Shown: positions 7,782 through 16,234 of the stretch, piece after piece
Layout: the number at the start of each line of letters is the position of its first letter
How positions within the stretch are numbered: the stretch's first letter is position 1
Made by a program: the position numbers and the translations under genes
DNA from: an uncultured bacterium
Lineage (GTDB): Bacteria; Myxococcota_A; Bradymonadia; Bradymonadales; Bradymonadaceae
DNA: 38,476 nucleotides
Assembly (NCBI GenBank): GCA_937981985.1
Contig: CALJNB010000073.1
Span: 1 to 38,476, forward strand
Direction of reading: 5' to 3'
Notes under the pieces: generated by a model
Seen by the model: only the letters and a program-made list of their open reading frames with translations
The model's database searches: none
Told to the model about the DNA's origin: nothing

Positions 7782-9188
7782 ATGAGAATAGAGTTTAAAA
7801 GTTCGGCGCTTTTTGCGCTTCTTTTTTTTGCAGCATGTGGTCCGGCTACGCAATATACCATGATTCAACCTGGCGGAACCATTAAGCAACGTGGTGGGGT
7901 GGCCGATTGGCCTAGCCTTGCGAAATGGGATAAGACCGACGTTAAGTCCAAAGACGCCGCGGTGATTATTGCTATCGAAGATTATGCCTTTCTTCCCGAT
8001 GTTGTCGGTGCTGTTCAGAACGCTAACGATTGGGAGAAGTATTTTCGCGATGCAAAGGGAATGGATGATGTTTTCGTCTTAACGGATAAAAACGCACCCA
8101 TCGAAGAGATTAATCGCTTTACTGATCAAGCTGTAGCGGCAACTGCCGATGGTGGGACGATTTGGTTTATTTTCATAGGGCACGGCGCGGCGAATAACGA
8201 CGGTACCGATGGCCTACTTGTCGGGATGGACGCTCAACAAACGGTTGCAAGTATTGGATCGAGAAGTCTTGCCAAAAAGGATTTGGTTTCAATGCTCACC
8301 AAGGACGGAAGAAAAGCAATCGTCGTTTTGGACACTTGTTTTAGCGGCAAATCCTCCAATGGCGAGCTATTAGCCACGGGTACGCAACCGGTGATTCCGA
8401 TCATCAAACCGATTCAGGCCACAAGCGGGGTCACAATATTATCGGCGGCTCAGGCCGACGAAGTTGCGGGACAATTAACAAACGAAGCACGTCCGGCATT
8501 TAGTTATCTTCTATTGGGTGCGCTTCGCGGCTGGGCTGACGACGGGGATGGTACGATCACAACTGATGAGGCTATCCAATTCACGAAATCACAACTCAGG
8601 CTAGTGAAAGGAAGGCAACAAACCCCTAATCTTGAAGGCCAGCCCGATGTTGTTCTCTCAACGGGAATGGTTGAGAAGGATCCGGGTATTACCGATTTGA
8701 TTCAAGGGAAAGGGGTGATCGTAGAAGTTGCAAATCCGGACCAAACGGCGATGATTAACACCAATGAAGGAATCATCATTCCGGTGATTCCTAATTGGGT
8801 GGTTCCAGAATCGACCTCATTCGGATTGATTTATTCATCTAACTACATGCTGGGTGCAAGTCAGATAACCATTACGAAAAGAAATGTTAGCCAACAAAAT
8901 GCGGCAATGGCGATGCAAGCCAAACCGAACACCGGTCTGGGAGAGTTTGTAAGTTCAGAACCCGTGACCACCAAGTTTGGAGATTATACTGGATTGTTTC
9001 ATACCCTTAATCGAATTCCCGCCGATGATGTTGTTACTGGAGAGAAAGAAAAGGACGAAACGGCATCGGTTTTCAGAACCTATCAAAACGGCGCGGTTTG
9101 GGAGTTTAGTTTAACGACCGTCGGGCAATACGATAAGCAGCGTTTCGATGATTTTAATACGCTTATTTCTAAGGCTCGATTCCAATGA
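7782..9188 (+). CDS. Caspase-like (peptidase C14/metacaspase) lipoprotein
   Basis: A 468-residue predicted lipoprotein (lipobox AAC, Cys19) whose residues about 58-290 form a caspase-fold peptidase. The features are VIIAIEDYAFLPDVVGAVQNANDWEKYF (first strand and helix), the catalytic His134 in IFIGHGAANND, and the catalytic Cys186 in VVLDTCFSGK. A late YLLLGALRGWADDGDGTITTDEA segment follows, whose D-x-D-G-x-I-x-x-x-E spacing looks like an EF-hand calcium loop (about 253-263), as often found at this place in bacterial caspase-family proteins. The dyad is intact, so it should be active, with Arg/Lys or acidic P1 preference unknown. Residues 300-468 form a separate beta-rich domain I do not recognise. 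The last codons overlap the next gene by ATGA (9185-9188). The membrane-anchored periplasmic location is the odd point. Confidence 0.88.
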   Translation: MRIEFKSSALFALLFFAACGPATQYTMIQPGGTIKQRGGVADWPSLAKWDKTDVKSKDAAVIIAIEDYAFLPDVVGAVQNANDWEKYFRDAKGMDDVFVLTDKNAPIEEINRFTDQAVAATADGGTIWFIFIGHGAANNDGTDGLLVGMDAQQTVASIGSRSLAKKDLVSMLTKDGRKAIVVLDTCFSGKSSNGELLATGTQPVIPIIKPIQATSGVTILSAAQADEVAGQLTNEARPAFSYLLLGALRGWADDGDGTITTDEAIQFTKSQLRLVKGRQQTPNLEGQPDVVLSTGMVEKDPGITDLIQGKGVIVEVANPDQTAMINTNEGIIIPVIPNWVVPESTSFGLIYSSNYMLGASQITITKRNVSQQNAAMAMQAKPNTGLGEFVSSEPVTTKFGDYTGLFHTLNRIPADDVVTGEKEKDETASVFRTYQNGAVWEFSLTTVGQYDKQRFDDFNTLISKARFQ

Positions 9189-10444
9189 AAAAAATACTTT
9201 GGATCATTTTTTTAGGTTCCTTTTCCTGCAGCGGTCCGGATTCTAAAGCGATTAAATCGCAGGCCGTAGAAACACCGGATGCTGTTATTCCAGGCGAAAA
9301 GGGTAAGTGTGATGGAAATCGAATGCCCCCTGCGAATTATCAACAAGAGACCGCTTACGTTTCAATAGCAGAACCCAATGCGTCTGATCTAGCTGCTCAG
9401 AAGGCTGTAACACGACTACGCGACAAGATTTGTCAGGGGTATCGGTGCGGGGTAATTGAGGCAAAAATTTCGCTTTGGCATACAGCGCGGGCCGCGACCC
9501 AAGTCTGCGCGATGGCTGTTATTGAGGCGAAAGATGTGAGTCAGTTTCTAGAACAGCCTCGTGCGGAGTTAGAAAAATCTTTTGAAAAAGGCGCGGCCGA
9601 GATTGTTAAAGTCGTGAACGCTAAGTCTAAGAAAAGTTCTGCGAAAATCGCCGTGGGCAGCGTGACCGATCTCGGAATCGAGGGAAGTGAACGATCGGCT
9701 TGGTTAGTCGATAAGATTCTAGCATCGCTTGGTTCCGCAGGTGCGGACACCGTTGAACTTCCCCCGAATTGGTCGGGCTTGAAAACGCCTAAAAGCGTTG
9801 ACGGTGTGGTTAGAGGTCGCGTGACGAAACTGCACGGGCAGGAGTCGATGCTGGAGGTGACCTGGCGAGTTCAGATGAAAAACAGTACGCGCGTGTTCAA
9901 AGGGGTCGAATTTCCCGAGCTCGTTGGGCCTGTGACCGACCTCTCGACGGCAATGACCGAGATTGATGATGTGGGGGATCTTTCAATTCGTTTCAGTAAT
10001 AAACGTTCGGGCGGAGGCATGTGCAGCGGCGATGAAAGTGACTTAATTATAGAAAGTAAAACAGCGATCCACACACGAATTGTGAATCTTTTCGGCGACG
10101 GTTCTGAAGGTTTATTGATTCATGCTGGCAAGAAGCTCAAGCCAAATACTGCAAAACAGGTGGCGAAGGTTCAGGTCCTAAGAACAACTGAAACGCCCGT
10201 GGAGCGGGTTGTTTTGTTTGGCGCGAAAAGAGAGGAGGATTTTGGCCGTTTCGCAAAGACGCCTGTACCTTGTCGTTTACCTGCCAACATCGCCAAAGAC
10301 CTTTCCAGTAATCGCGGTTATCCAGAAGCTTCTAAAAATTACCGCACATCTACGAGTTACCGAATTTTGGGTAAAGATACTTGCGGGAAAAGTGCTGAAA
10401 AACAAAGTGTTGACCTGAGTTCGATTCCAAAGTGTTGGGAATAG
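9185..10444 (+). CDS. Lipoprotein of unknown function, third gene of caspase operon
   Basis: A 419-residue predicted lipoprotein (lipobox FSC, Cys15). Residues about 66-130 (ASDLAAQKAVTRLRDKICQG, then ATQVCAMAVIEAKDVSQFL) follow the LPP20-like helix-strand plan in which a strand resembling A-L-A-V-I-D-R occurs. Residues about 152-235 (AKIAVGSVTDLGIEGSE, later VDGVVRGRVTKLHGQ and LEVTWRVQ) resemble the CsgG/LpoB-like alpha-beta fold of periplasmic lipoproteins. Both similarities are by eye and unproven. The C-terminal part contains a predicted beta sandwich and several cysteines (SGGGMCSG, VPCRLP, DTCGKS, PKCWE). Its start codon overlaps the caspase stop, so translation is probably coupled and the two proteins are made in step. 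The most economical idea is a partner, scaffold or substrate of the caspase-like protein. Confidence 0.75.
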   Translation: MKKILWIIFLGSFSCSGPDSKAIKSQAVETPDAVIPGEKGKCDGNRMPPANYQQETAYVSIAEPNASDLAAQKAVTRLRDKICQGYRCGVIEAKISLWHTARAATQVCAMAVIEAKDVSQFLEQPRAELEKSFEKGAAEIVKVVNAKSKKSSAKIAVGSVTDLGIEGSERSAWLVDKILASLGSAGADTVELPPNWSGLKTPKSVDGVVRGRVTKLHGQESMLEVTWRVQMKNSTRVFKGVEFPELVGPVTDLSTAMTEIDDVGDLSIRFSNKRSGGGMCSGDESDLIIESKTAIHTRIVNLFGDGSEGLLIHAGKKLKPNTAKQVAKVQVLRTTETPVERVVLFGAKREEDFGRFAKTPVPCRLPANIAKDLSSNRGYPEASKNYRTSTSYRILGKDTCGKSAEKQSVDLSSIPKCWE

Positions 10445-10581
10445 TGGCGCTGTTTCATCGCGGATAGTCAGACCGATGATACCCAATATTTATAATGGTC
10501 TTACCCGCCTCGACTTAGAAATTTTAGTTGTCAGAATGAACAGGTGACGTAAGGTTATCACTGACTTTACACCGCGACACC

Positions 10582-11451
10582 ATGCAAGAACTTTTATCTA
10601 TTTTTGGTGGGGGAAATAAATGGGTTTGGTTAGCAAGCCTCGTTGATTTCGTAATTATTTATTACGTTATTTATCGTGGACTTCTCCTGATAAAAGGAAC
10701 GCGTGCCGTTCAGGTTGTGATGGGGATTTTGGTTATTCTCCTCCTCTTTGTCGTTTCTAAAAATAATTTTTGGACCCTTCCGGCAACGCATTGGTTTGTT
10801 GATAAATTTTTTCAAAATTTCGTAATCGTTCTTATCGTTGTCTTTCAGCAAGATATTAGACGCGCACTTGCTCAATTTGGCCGTACTTCGAACTTCTTGT
10901 CCAGCAGAAGCGGGTTTCAGGAAATTAATGTTTTGGAGGAAGTCATTCAGTGTGCCACCAATCTTGCGGGAAAACGAATCGGCGCACTTATTGTGATTGA
11001 ACGACAGGCGAACCTTGATTACCTCATTCCCGATGAGGCTGTACGAATCGATTCTGCGGTATCACGAGAATTACTTTTTTCGCTATTTCTTACCGAACAT
11101 GGAAATCCACTTCATGATGGTGCCGTTATCATCCGCGGTGGGCGCATCGCCTCCGCAAAAGTTATCCTGCCTTCCAAACATAACGCCAAAATTAATAGCG
11201 CTTTGGGAACCCGACACCGGGCAGGTATAAGTTTGGCTGAAGATACGGATGCGGCCGTCGTTATCGTAAGTGAAGAAACCGGAACCATGTCGGTTGCCTA
11301 TAACGAAGAGTTGTTTCGTCCACTGGAAACCAACGAGCTTCGTGAGTTACTACAGCGTATTTTTTCAACAGAGATCGAAGATAATAGTTGGAATGCTTTA
11401 ATGGAACGTTTTCGCGCGCGCCGTACATTTGGCCGAAAGGATAACCCATGA
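10582..11451 (+). CDS. cdaA: Diadenylate cyclase CdaA
   Basis: A 289-residue membrane-bound diadenylate cyclase that condenses two ATP into cyclic di-AMP. Three hydrophobic segments (about 14-32, 43-60 and 74-89) precede the DisA_N/DAC catalytic domain. The domain carries LHDGAVIIRGGRI with the DGA motif at 179-181, the GTRHRAGISLAE motif at 210-220 (RHR), and SEETG at about 230-234. Length and topology match CdaA (YbbP) rather than DisA or CdaS. It overlaps cdaR by ATGA (11448-11451) and is followed by glmM, the conserved cdaA-cdaR-glmM arrangement known from Firmicutes and found in some Gram-negative phyla. A 137-base gap separates it from the caspase operon, so it may have its own promoter, though I did not find a convincing one. 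Confidence 0.96.
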   Translation: MQELLSIFGGGNKWVWLASLVDFVIIYYVIYRGLLLIKGTRAVQVVMGILVILLLFVVSKNNFWTLPATHWFVDKFFQNFVIVLIVVFQQDIRRALAQFGRTSNFLSSRSGFQEINVLEEVIQCATNLAGKRIGALIVIERQANLDYLIPDEAVRIDSAVSRELLFSLFLTEHGNPLHDGAVIIRGGRIASAKVILPSKHNAKINSALGTRHRAGISLAEDTDAAVVIVSEETGTMSVAYNEELFRPLETNELRELLQRIFSTEIEDNSWNALMERFRARRTFGRKDNP

Positions 11452-12410
11452 GTAAAGATTCCAGATTTGAAGAAATCATTAGGGATAATTTTACGGTGAA
11501 GGTGATCTCACTCTTTCTCGCCATTGTTATTTTCGCGTGGGTTCGAACCGATCAAGAATCGACCGTCACAACAAATATCCCAGTCCGTTTGGTGCTACCT
11601 TCGGGGACAATGATCATTGGTGGAAATGCCCCTGAGGTTGTGGGGGTATCGGTGCGCGGGAGAGAGTCAGATCTAAACCGTTTTAACCGGAACCAACTCA
11701 ATCCCATTATCCTAAACGTTAGCGTCGCCGATCACGAGCGCCCGATCGAAATCCCTTATACTTCGATTTCAACTCCGAGTGGGGTACGGGTTGTTAAAAT
11801 CGTTCCGAGCGAAATCGTTGTCCAGATTGATAACGAAGCTGAAAAACTGGTGCCCATAAAAACCCGGGTTATCGGTACCCCCAAAGAACCCTTCCACCTC
11901 GGTGTAGTCACTGTAAATCCGAAGTCGATTCGTGTGACGGGCCCAAAAACCCTTCTAGCTGGATTGGATGAAATCGTCACTGAGGCAATTGATGTAACCG
12001 GACAAAGTACAACCATGACACGGCGCGTTCGTCTTCGAATCGACGACCCGTTGGTGACCTACGATCCGACAACCGCCATCAACGTACGTTTGGATATTAG
12101 TGCCCAATACGGAAATCGAGTTATTTCAGGTCTACCCATAGTAGATCTAAATGCTCCTGGTCCGATGTTAATTGAGCCGGATACGATTGAATTGGAGCTC
12201 AAAGGACCCAAGGCCTTACTCAACAAAATTAACACCGATACCATTCATGTCACTGTTGATCTCGCCGGTAAGGTTTTTACGGGGGATGAGAAGAAAGCTT
12301 TGAAGGTTCGTGTTCGTGACATTCCGGATGGATTGGTTCTCGTGAAATCGGTTCCTGAAACTGTAAACGCGTCGCGGGTTGTTTTGGATTTGCAGCAAGA
12401 TGACGAATAA
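11448..12410 (+). CDS. cdaR: CdaR-like YbbR-domain protein, regulator of CdaA
   Basis: A 320-residue protein with one N-terminal transmembrane helix (about 17-32, KVISLFLAIVIFAWVR) and then an extracytoplasmic chain of YbbR repeats. Their hallmarks recur: IPVRLVLPSG, VGVSVRGRESDLNRF, then VPIKTRVIGTPKEPFHLGVVTVNPKSIRVTGPKTLLAGLDEI, then ISGLPIVDLN and IEPDTIELELKGPKALLNKI. At least three repeats can be followed. In Firmicutes CdaR binds CdaA through the membrane and modulates c-di-AMP synthesis. The overlap with cdaA supports co-translation and the same partnership here. The start at the overlapping ATG fits the cytosolic leader expected before the membrane helix. Confidence 0.93.
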   Translation: MSKDSRFEEIIRDNFTVKVISLFLAIVIFAWVRTDQESTVTTNIPVRLVLPSGTMIIGGNAPEVVGVSVRGRESDLNRFNRNQLNPIILNVSVADHERPIEIPYTSISTPSGVRVVKIVPSEIVVQIDNEAEKLVPIKTRVIGTPKEPFHLGVVTVNPKSIRVTGPKTLLAGLDEIVTEAIDVTGQSTTMTRRVRLRIDDPLVTYDPTTAINVRLDISAQYGNRVISGLPIVDLNAPGPMLIEPDTIELELKGPKALLNKINTDTIHVTVDLAGKVFTGDEKKALKVRVRDIPDGLVLVKSVPETVNASRVVLDLQQDDE

Positions 12411-12469
12411 AATCGACCGGATCGTGCTTTAATCGAATCGAAAACTCCTATACAACCAGCCGAATAATA

Positions 12470-12485
12470 GCCGGTTTGAACCGGC
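12470..12485. repeat. Perfect inverted repeat upstream of glmM
   Basis: GCCGGTT-TG-AACCGGC forms a 7-base perfect inverted repeat about 30 bases before the glmM start. There is no following T-run, so it is not a standard terminator. It could be an operator-like site or a small hairpin in the leader between cdaR and glmM. Confidence 0.5.
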
Positions 12486-12513
12486 CAGAATACCCGATGA
12501 TTAGGATAGAGTT

Positions 12514-13866
12514 ATGTCAGCACGAAAATTATTTGGAACCGATGGAATTCGAGGCGTAGCGAACGTCTACCCGATGACAGCAGAGGTTGCGGTTCGCTTG
12601 GGAAAAGCGATAGCGGTTCATTTTCGAAATGAGAGTTCAAAGACCAAGATTCTAATCGGCAAAGACACCCGCGTTTCTGGCTATATGTTTGAGAGCGCGT
12701 TGGCGGCTGGAATTACGTCTATGGGGGCAGATGTCCAGTTGGTTGGCCCGCTTCCAACGCCGGCAATTGCTTATCTGACGACCGGTATGAGGGCCAATGC
12801 CGGTATCGTGATCTCGGCATCCCACAATGCTTACCATGATAATGGTATTAAAATTTTTGGAAGCGATGGTTTTAAGTTGCCCGATGCTTCAGAGCTTGCG
12901 ATCGAAAAGACGGTTTTGGCCGAAGATCCGCCGCAGATTGATTCAGATCAAATCGGTAAGGCGATACGCATCGATGATGCTGGAGGACGCTATCTTGAAT
13001 TTTTAAAGCATAGTTTTCCACGTGATCTTAATCTCGACGGTTTGAGGATCGTTTTGGATTGTGCGAACGGCGCTGCTTACAAGGTGGCTCCTTGGGTGTT
13101 TAAAGAGTTGGGCGCCGAGGTCATTCTCATGGGCGTTCATCCCGATGGATTCAACATCAATAAGGAATGTGGAAGTCTGTACCCGGATTCGGTATCTCGC
13201 AAAGTACGCGAGACACGCGCCGATATCGGGATTTGTTTAGACGGCGACGCGGATAGAGTGATCTTGATCGACGAAAAAGGGGACATCGTCGATGGTGATA
13301 AGATTATTGGTTTATGCGCGATTGCGTTGAAGAATCGTGGGCTGCTCAATAACAACACCGTTGTTACAACTGTCATGAGTAATCTCGGGCTAGAAATCGC
13401 AATGGAGAATGAAGGTATTAAGCTCGTTCGCGCAGCGGTAGGCGATCGCCACGTGGTAAGTGAAATGAGGAAAGGAAATTTCTCCTTGGGTGGAGAACAA
13501 TCAGGTCATATCGTTTTCGCAGACCATTCAACAACCGGAGATGGAACACTCGCCGCGTTGCAAGTATTGGCTATTCAGCGCCGTGAACGCAAACCGTTGA
13601 GTGAAATCGCAAAAATCATGACAGCTTTGCCTCAAACATTGGTCAATATTATCGTTAAAGAAAAGCCAGAGATTGATTCGATCCCAGGGTTTTCCGATGA
13701 GCTCGCCCGTGTAGTAGAGGAGCTTGGAGATAAAGGACGCGTGCTTGTTAGATATTCAGGGACCGAACCAAAGGCTCGAATTATGATCGAGGGGCCTGAT
13801 GAAAAGACAATTGCCGTTTATGCAGAACGTCTTTCTGAAAAGATGCGCGCGAGTATAGGAGCGTAG
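12514..13866 (+). CDS. glmM: Phosphoglucosamine mutase GlmM
   Basis: A full-length 450-residue enzyme that converts glucosamine-6-phosphate to glucosamine-1-phosphate for UDP-GlcNAc, peptidoglycan and LPS synthesis. All phosphohexomutase regions are present. KLFGTDGIRGVAN opens the protein, and the phosphoserine loop ISASHNAYHDNGIKIFG has catalytic Ser at about 103. Also seen are the magnesium loop DGDADR at 243-248, the sugar loop GGEQSGH at 326-332, and the phosphate loop RYSGTEPKARIM at 413-424. The residue after ASHN is Ala where Pro is usual, a variant in a non-catalytic position. The start ATG is preceded by AGGATAGAG. Placement directly after cdaA-cdaR matches the known link between c-di-AMP and cell-wall precursor supply, where GlmM binds and inhibits CdaA. 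Confidence 0.98.
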   Translation: MSARKLFGTDGIRGVANVYPMTAEVAVRLGKAIAVHFRNESSKTKILIGKDTRVSGYMFESALAAGITSMGADVQLVGPLPTPAIAYLTTGMRANAGIVISASHNAYHDNGIKIFGSDGFKLPDASELAIEKTVLAEDPPQIDSDQIGKAIRIDDAGGRYLEFLKHSFPRDLNLDGLRIVLDCANGAAYKVAPWVFKELGAEVILMGVHPDGFNINKECGSLYPDSVSRKVRETRADIGICLDGDADRVILIDEKGDIVDGDKIIGLCAIALKNRGLLNNNTVVTTVMSNLGLEIAMENEGIKLVRAAVGDRHVVSEMRKGNFSLGGEQSGHIVFADHSTTGDGTLAALQVLAIQRRERKPLSEIAKIMTALPQTLVNIIVKEKPEIDSIPGFSDELARVVEELGDKGRVLVRYSGTEPKARIMIEGPDEKTIAVYAERLSEKMRASIGA

Positions 13867-13936
13867 AAAGGTCGCCTCAATAAATATGAACGGAGTCGGT
13901 AACCGGTCTTCAACTTGAGTCCTGTTAGGGATGCGA

Positions 13937-15157
13937 TTAATAGTTTAGCCAGGGATTGAGTCGCATGACCCGAATTTGATTGGGACTCAATGTTCTGTTT
14001 TGTCCAGAAAAATGCATTAACATAGATGAATCATTAATCGGCGTATCCGATATTTGGTCGTGAACTTGGGAGGTTGCGCGCGGTAGTTCGGTCGTATGAA
14101 AGAGTCCTAAGTGATGACCGATTTCGTGCGCTATTACAAATCCTGGAGGGGTCGCTGAAATCTGATCTTTCATTGAAATCGCGACTCCACTGCGAGCCGT
14201 CCCGCCGATAATCGGCCCTGGTATACCTCCAGAGAACCCTAGGACTATTCCAAAACCGCCACTGGACTCTAGTAAGATTTCGTCCACAAAGAAAATGTTC
14301 AGGCCACCAGACTCTCCGTCCGTTAACACCGTTGTGGCTTTACCCAGCTTGAACATTTTTTGTAGGTCGCTATTGGGAGCCAATACATTTTCGATGATTT
14401 GGTATGTTGAATCAATATCGGTATAGGTGATTCGATCTATCTCGATTTTCGCCTGACTGTAGATATCTTTTAGTACCTCTATCTCCGCCAAGAAATCGGG
14501 AGATGTTTTAGCAGAGTCGGCCGTCAAACCTGCAGCGCCAGTGAAATGCAGATTGAGCGAAAGTCGCGCAAAGGGCATTTCGTCGAAGCGATGTGCATAG
14601 ACGACAACATCAACCTTTGTTGACGGAAGGACCGAAACCTGGCCGCCGGATTGTCGATAGGCAAAAATAGAAGCCGTATGAACGCCCGGTTTTATATTCA
14701 CATTCTGGTTGTTCGGGACAAAAGCGGTTCCGATGCTTTCGCTGGACGTAATTCTGTTATCGCAAACCAGACATAATTTCGCCGCGGTCGAGGAGGTTCT
14801 CGCCCAATTTTCTGGAACGAGGTCGGTACGATCCCCATTCTTCCAAGACGAGATTGTATAAAATTCTGATTCTTTTCCGCTTATCATAATAACCACCGAT
14901 TGTGTCCCCATCGGCACCACGAAATCGAAGAGCCCCGATTGACTATTTTTAACGTCTAAGCCCTTTTCTTCGTGAATGATTCTAGATGAGGTGAGTGATG
15001 CAGAGTGAGGCGTGTCTTCGTCTAGAATATCTTTTGAAGCATCTATTGTTGTACTCGTGTCCGGATTTTTTCCGCTGTCGATGGGGAGATTGGCAGCATC
15101 CTTTCCGCACGCTACAGCAATGCACAAAAGAAAAAGAAAGAGGATAACGCGATTCAA
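13937..15157 (-). CDS. Metzincin-type zinc metalloprotease lipoprotein, paralogue A
   Basis: A 406-residue predicted lipoprotein (lipobox AVAC, Cys17) followed by an Asp/Ser/Thr-rich linker. Residues about 60-200 form a beta-rich domain with a conserved cysteine pair (LCLVCDNR). The catalytic domain ends with the zinc motif HEIGHHLGLFH at 344-354, the full HExxHxxGxxH of metzincins, followed by HDQISDTP and a Met-turn candidate SSMLMHF. The last residues LSPNQIRVMRLNPWLNY are a family-specific end. GGMPGP-like glycine loops and VDEIL precede the zinc helix. It is clearly paralogous to the protein at 17949-19154 along its entire length. The start ATG has GGAG about 9 bases upstream. It is convergent with glmM and divergent from the ArsA-like gene. 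It probably cleaves proteins at the cell surface; substrates are unknown. Confidence 0.85.
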   Translation of the reverse strand: MNRVILFLFLLCIAVACGKDAANLPIDSGKNPDTSTTIDASKDILDEDTPHSASLTSSRIIHEEKGLDVKNSQSGLFDFVVPMGTQSVVIMISGKESEFYTISSWKNGDRTDLVPENWARTSSTAAKLCLVCDNRITSSESIGTAFVPNNQNVNIKPGVHTASIFAYRQSGGQVSVLPSTKVDVVVYAHRFDEMPFARLSLNLHFTGAAGLTADSAKTSPDFLAEIEVLKDIYSQAKIEIDRITYTDIDSTYQIIENVLAPNSDLQKMFKLGKATTVLTDGESGGLNIFFVDEILLESSGGFGIVLGFSGGIPGPIIGGTARSGVAISMKDQISATPPGFVIAHEIGHHLGLFHTTELPRATSQVHDQISDTPINDSSMLMHFSGQNRTLSPNQIRVMRLNPWLNY

Positions 15158-15322
15158 AAGGGCTCCGAGGCGAGATTAGGACGAAGTTATAAAAGAAATC
15201 CCTAAAAATCCAGGTTTTAGATTTCCTTTGCTCAATCAACTCGCAAAAATCGAGCGATTTTGAGATAAGCGAGCTGAAATTTCATCCTTGCTTGTTCCTT
15301 AGTGACCGTCGATAATCTAATC

Positions 15323-16210
15323 ATGTGGAAGAACTCAAAAGTGATCTTTGTGACAGGGAAGGGCGGCGTTGGAAAGAGTATCGTTGCTGCCGCCATTGCT
15401 CACTCGTTAAAAGGTAAAAAAGTATTATTGGTGGAAACCGATACCTATTCGGTCTTTGATGGAGAATCTGAAAAATCAGAAATTATCCAAATCAAAAATC
15501 GTGGTAAAATTTCATCAACAAATCTCAGTCCCCAATCGTGTTTGAACGCCACTCTTCGTAAATTCTTGCCGAGTAAACGCGTCGTAAAGGCGATTACAGG
15601 AAATCGTGTCACGCGTGCCTTTTTCGATTCTGCGCCAAGTGTAAATGAGTTCGTTTTGTTAGAACAAATTTATGAATTTGTCGGGTCCGGAGATTGGGAC
15701 CATGTGGTTGTTGATCTTCCTGCGACAGGTCATGCGCTCACGTTTCTCGTAGTACCTAAAACACTCGCAAAAATGATGCGTGGAATAGGGCCCATTGGGA
15801 AGTCGGCGAATGAGTTGAGTAAATCTATTTTGGATAAGGTTACGACTTCCATAGTATCGGTTTGTTTGCCAGAAGAAATGCCTGTCAACGAAACGATCGA
15901 GCTGCACGAAGCATTAATTGATACCTTGGGGCGTGGGCTGGACGATGTGATTCTAAATATGGTTAATCAAAGTCCAACAGAGTCAACGGATACTAAGGCG
16001 CTGCGAGATTTGTCGACAGAGGGAAAGGACGACATTTTTTCTGAGTTTATTTCCGCAAACCAAATTGCACTTGATTGGGCCTCTCGAGATGAAAACTATA
16101 TTCACGAGTTAAAAAAACGCCTCGATGTTCCGCAAGTCGTTGTCCCGATGTTTTATGAGGATAATGATCTCTCGTTAAGCAAGCGTATCGCCGCGGTTCT
16201 TTCGAACTAA
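15323..16210 (+). CDS. ArsA/Get3-like P-loop ATPase (anion-transporting ATPase family)
   Basis: A 295-residue soluble ATPase of the SIMIBI class. The deviant Walker A motif TGKGGVGKS lies near the N-terminus, followed by AAIAHSLKGKKVLLVETDTYSVFDG. The switch II-like segment HVVVDLPATGHALTFL and the later ILNMVNQSP nucleotide-base segment match ArsA-related proteins. ArsA (arsenite) and Get3 (tail-anchored proteins) dimers are the named relatives, but the metal-binding cysteines of ArsA are not evident and no arsenic genes are nearby, so an arsenic role is unlikely. At about 295 residues it is a single-domain form. The start is uncertain: the ATG at 15323 places the P-loop where it is usual, while an in-frame GTG at 15302 adds seven residues. 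It stands alone on the plus strand between two minus-strand lipoprotein genes. Confidence 0.8.
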   Translation: MWKNSKVIFVTGKGGVGKSIVAAAIAHSLKGKKVLLVETDTYSVFDGESEKSEIIQIKNRGKISSTNLSPQSCLNATLRKFLPSKRVVKAITGNRVTRAFFDSAPSVNEFVLLEQIYEFVGSGDWDHVVVDLPATGHALTFLVVPKTLAKMMRGIGPIGKSANELSKSILDKVTTSIVSVCLPEEMPVNETIELHEALIDTLGRGLDDVILNMVNQSPTESTDTKALRDLSTEGKDDIFSEFISANQIALDWASRDENYIHELKKRLDVPQVVVPMFYEDNDLSLSKRIAAVLSN

Positions 16211-16234
16211 TTTTATGTATAACGGTGGGCGTGA

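Noticed and set aside
6586..13866. Reading the caspase operon and cdaA together as a cyclic-nucleotide-triggered defence system (CBASS-like).
   Set aside because: cdaA is the conserved housekeeping diadenylate cyclase with cdaR and glmM, and the caspase protein is predicted to be outside the cytosol with no nucleotide-sensing domain. There is a 137-base gap between them.
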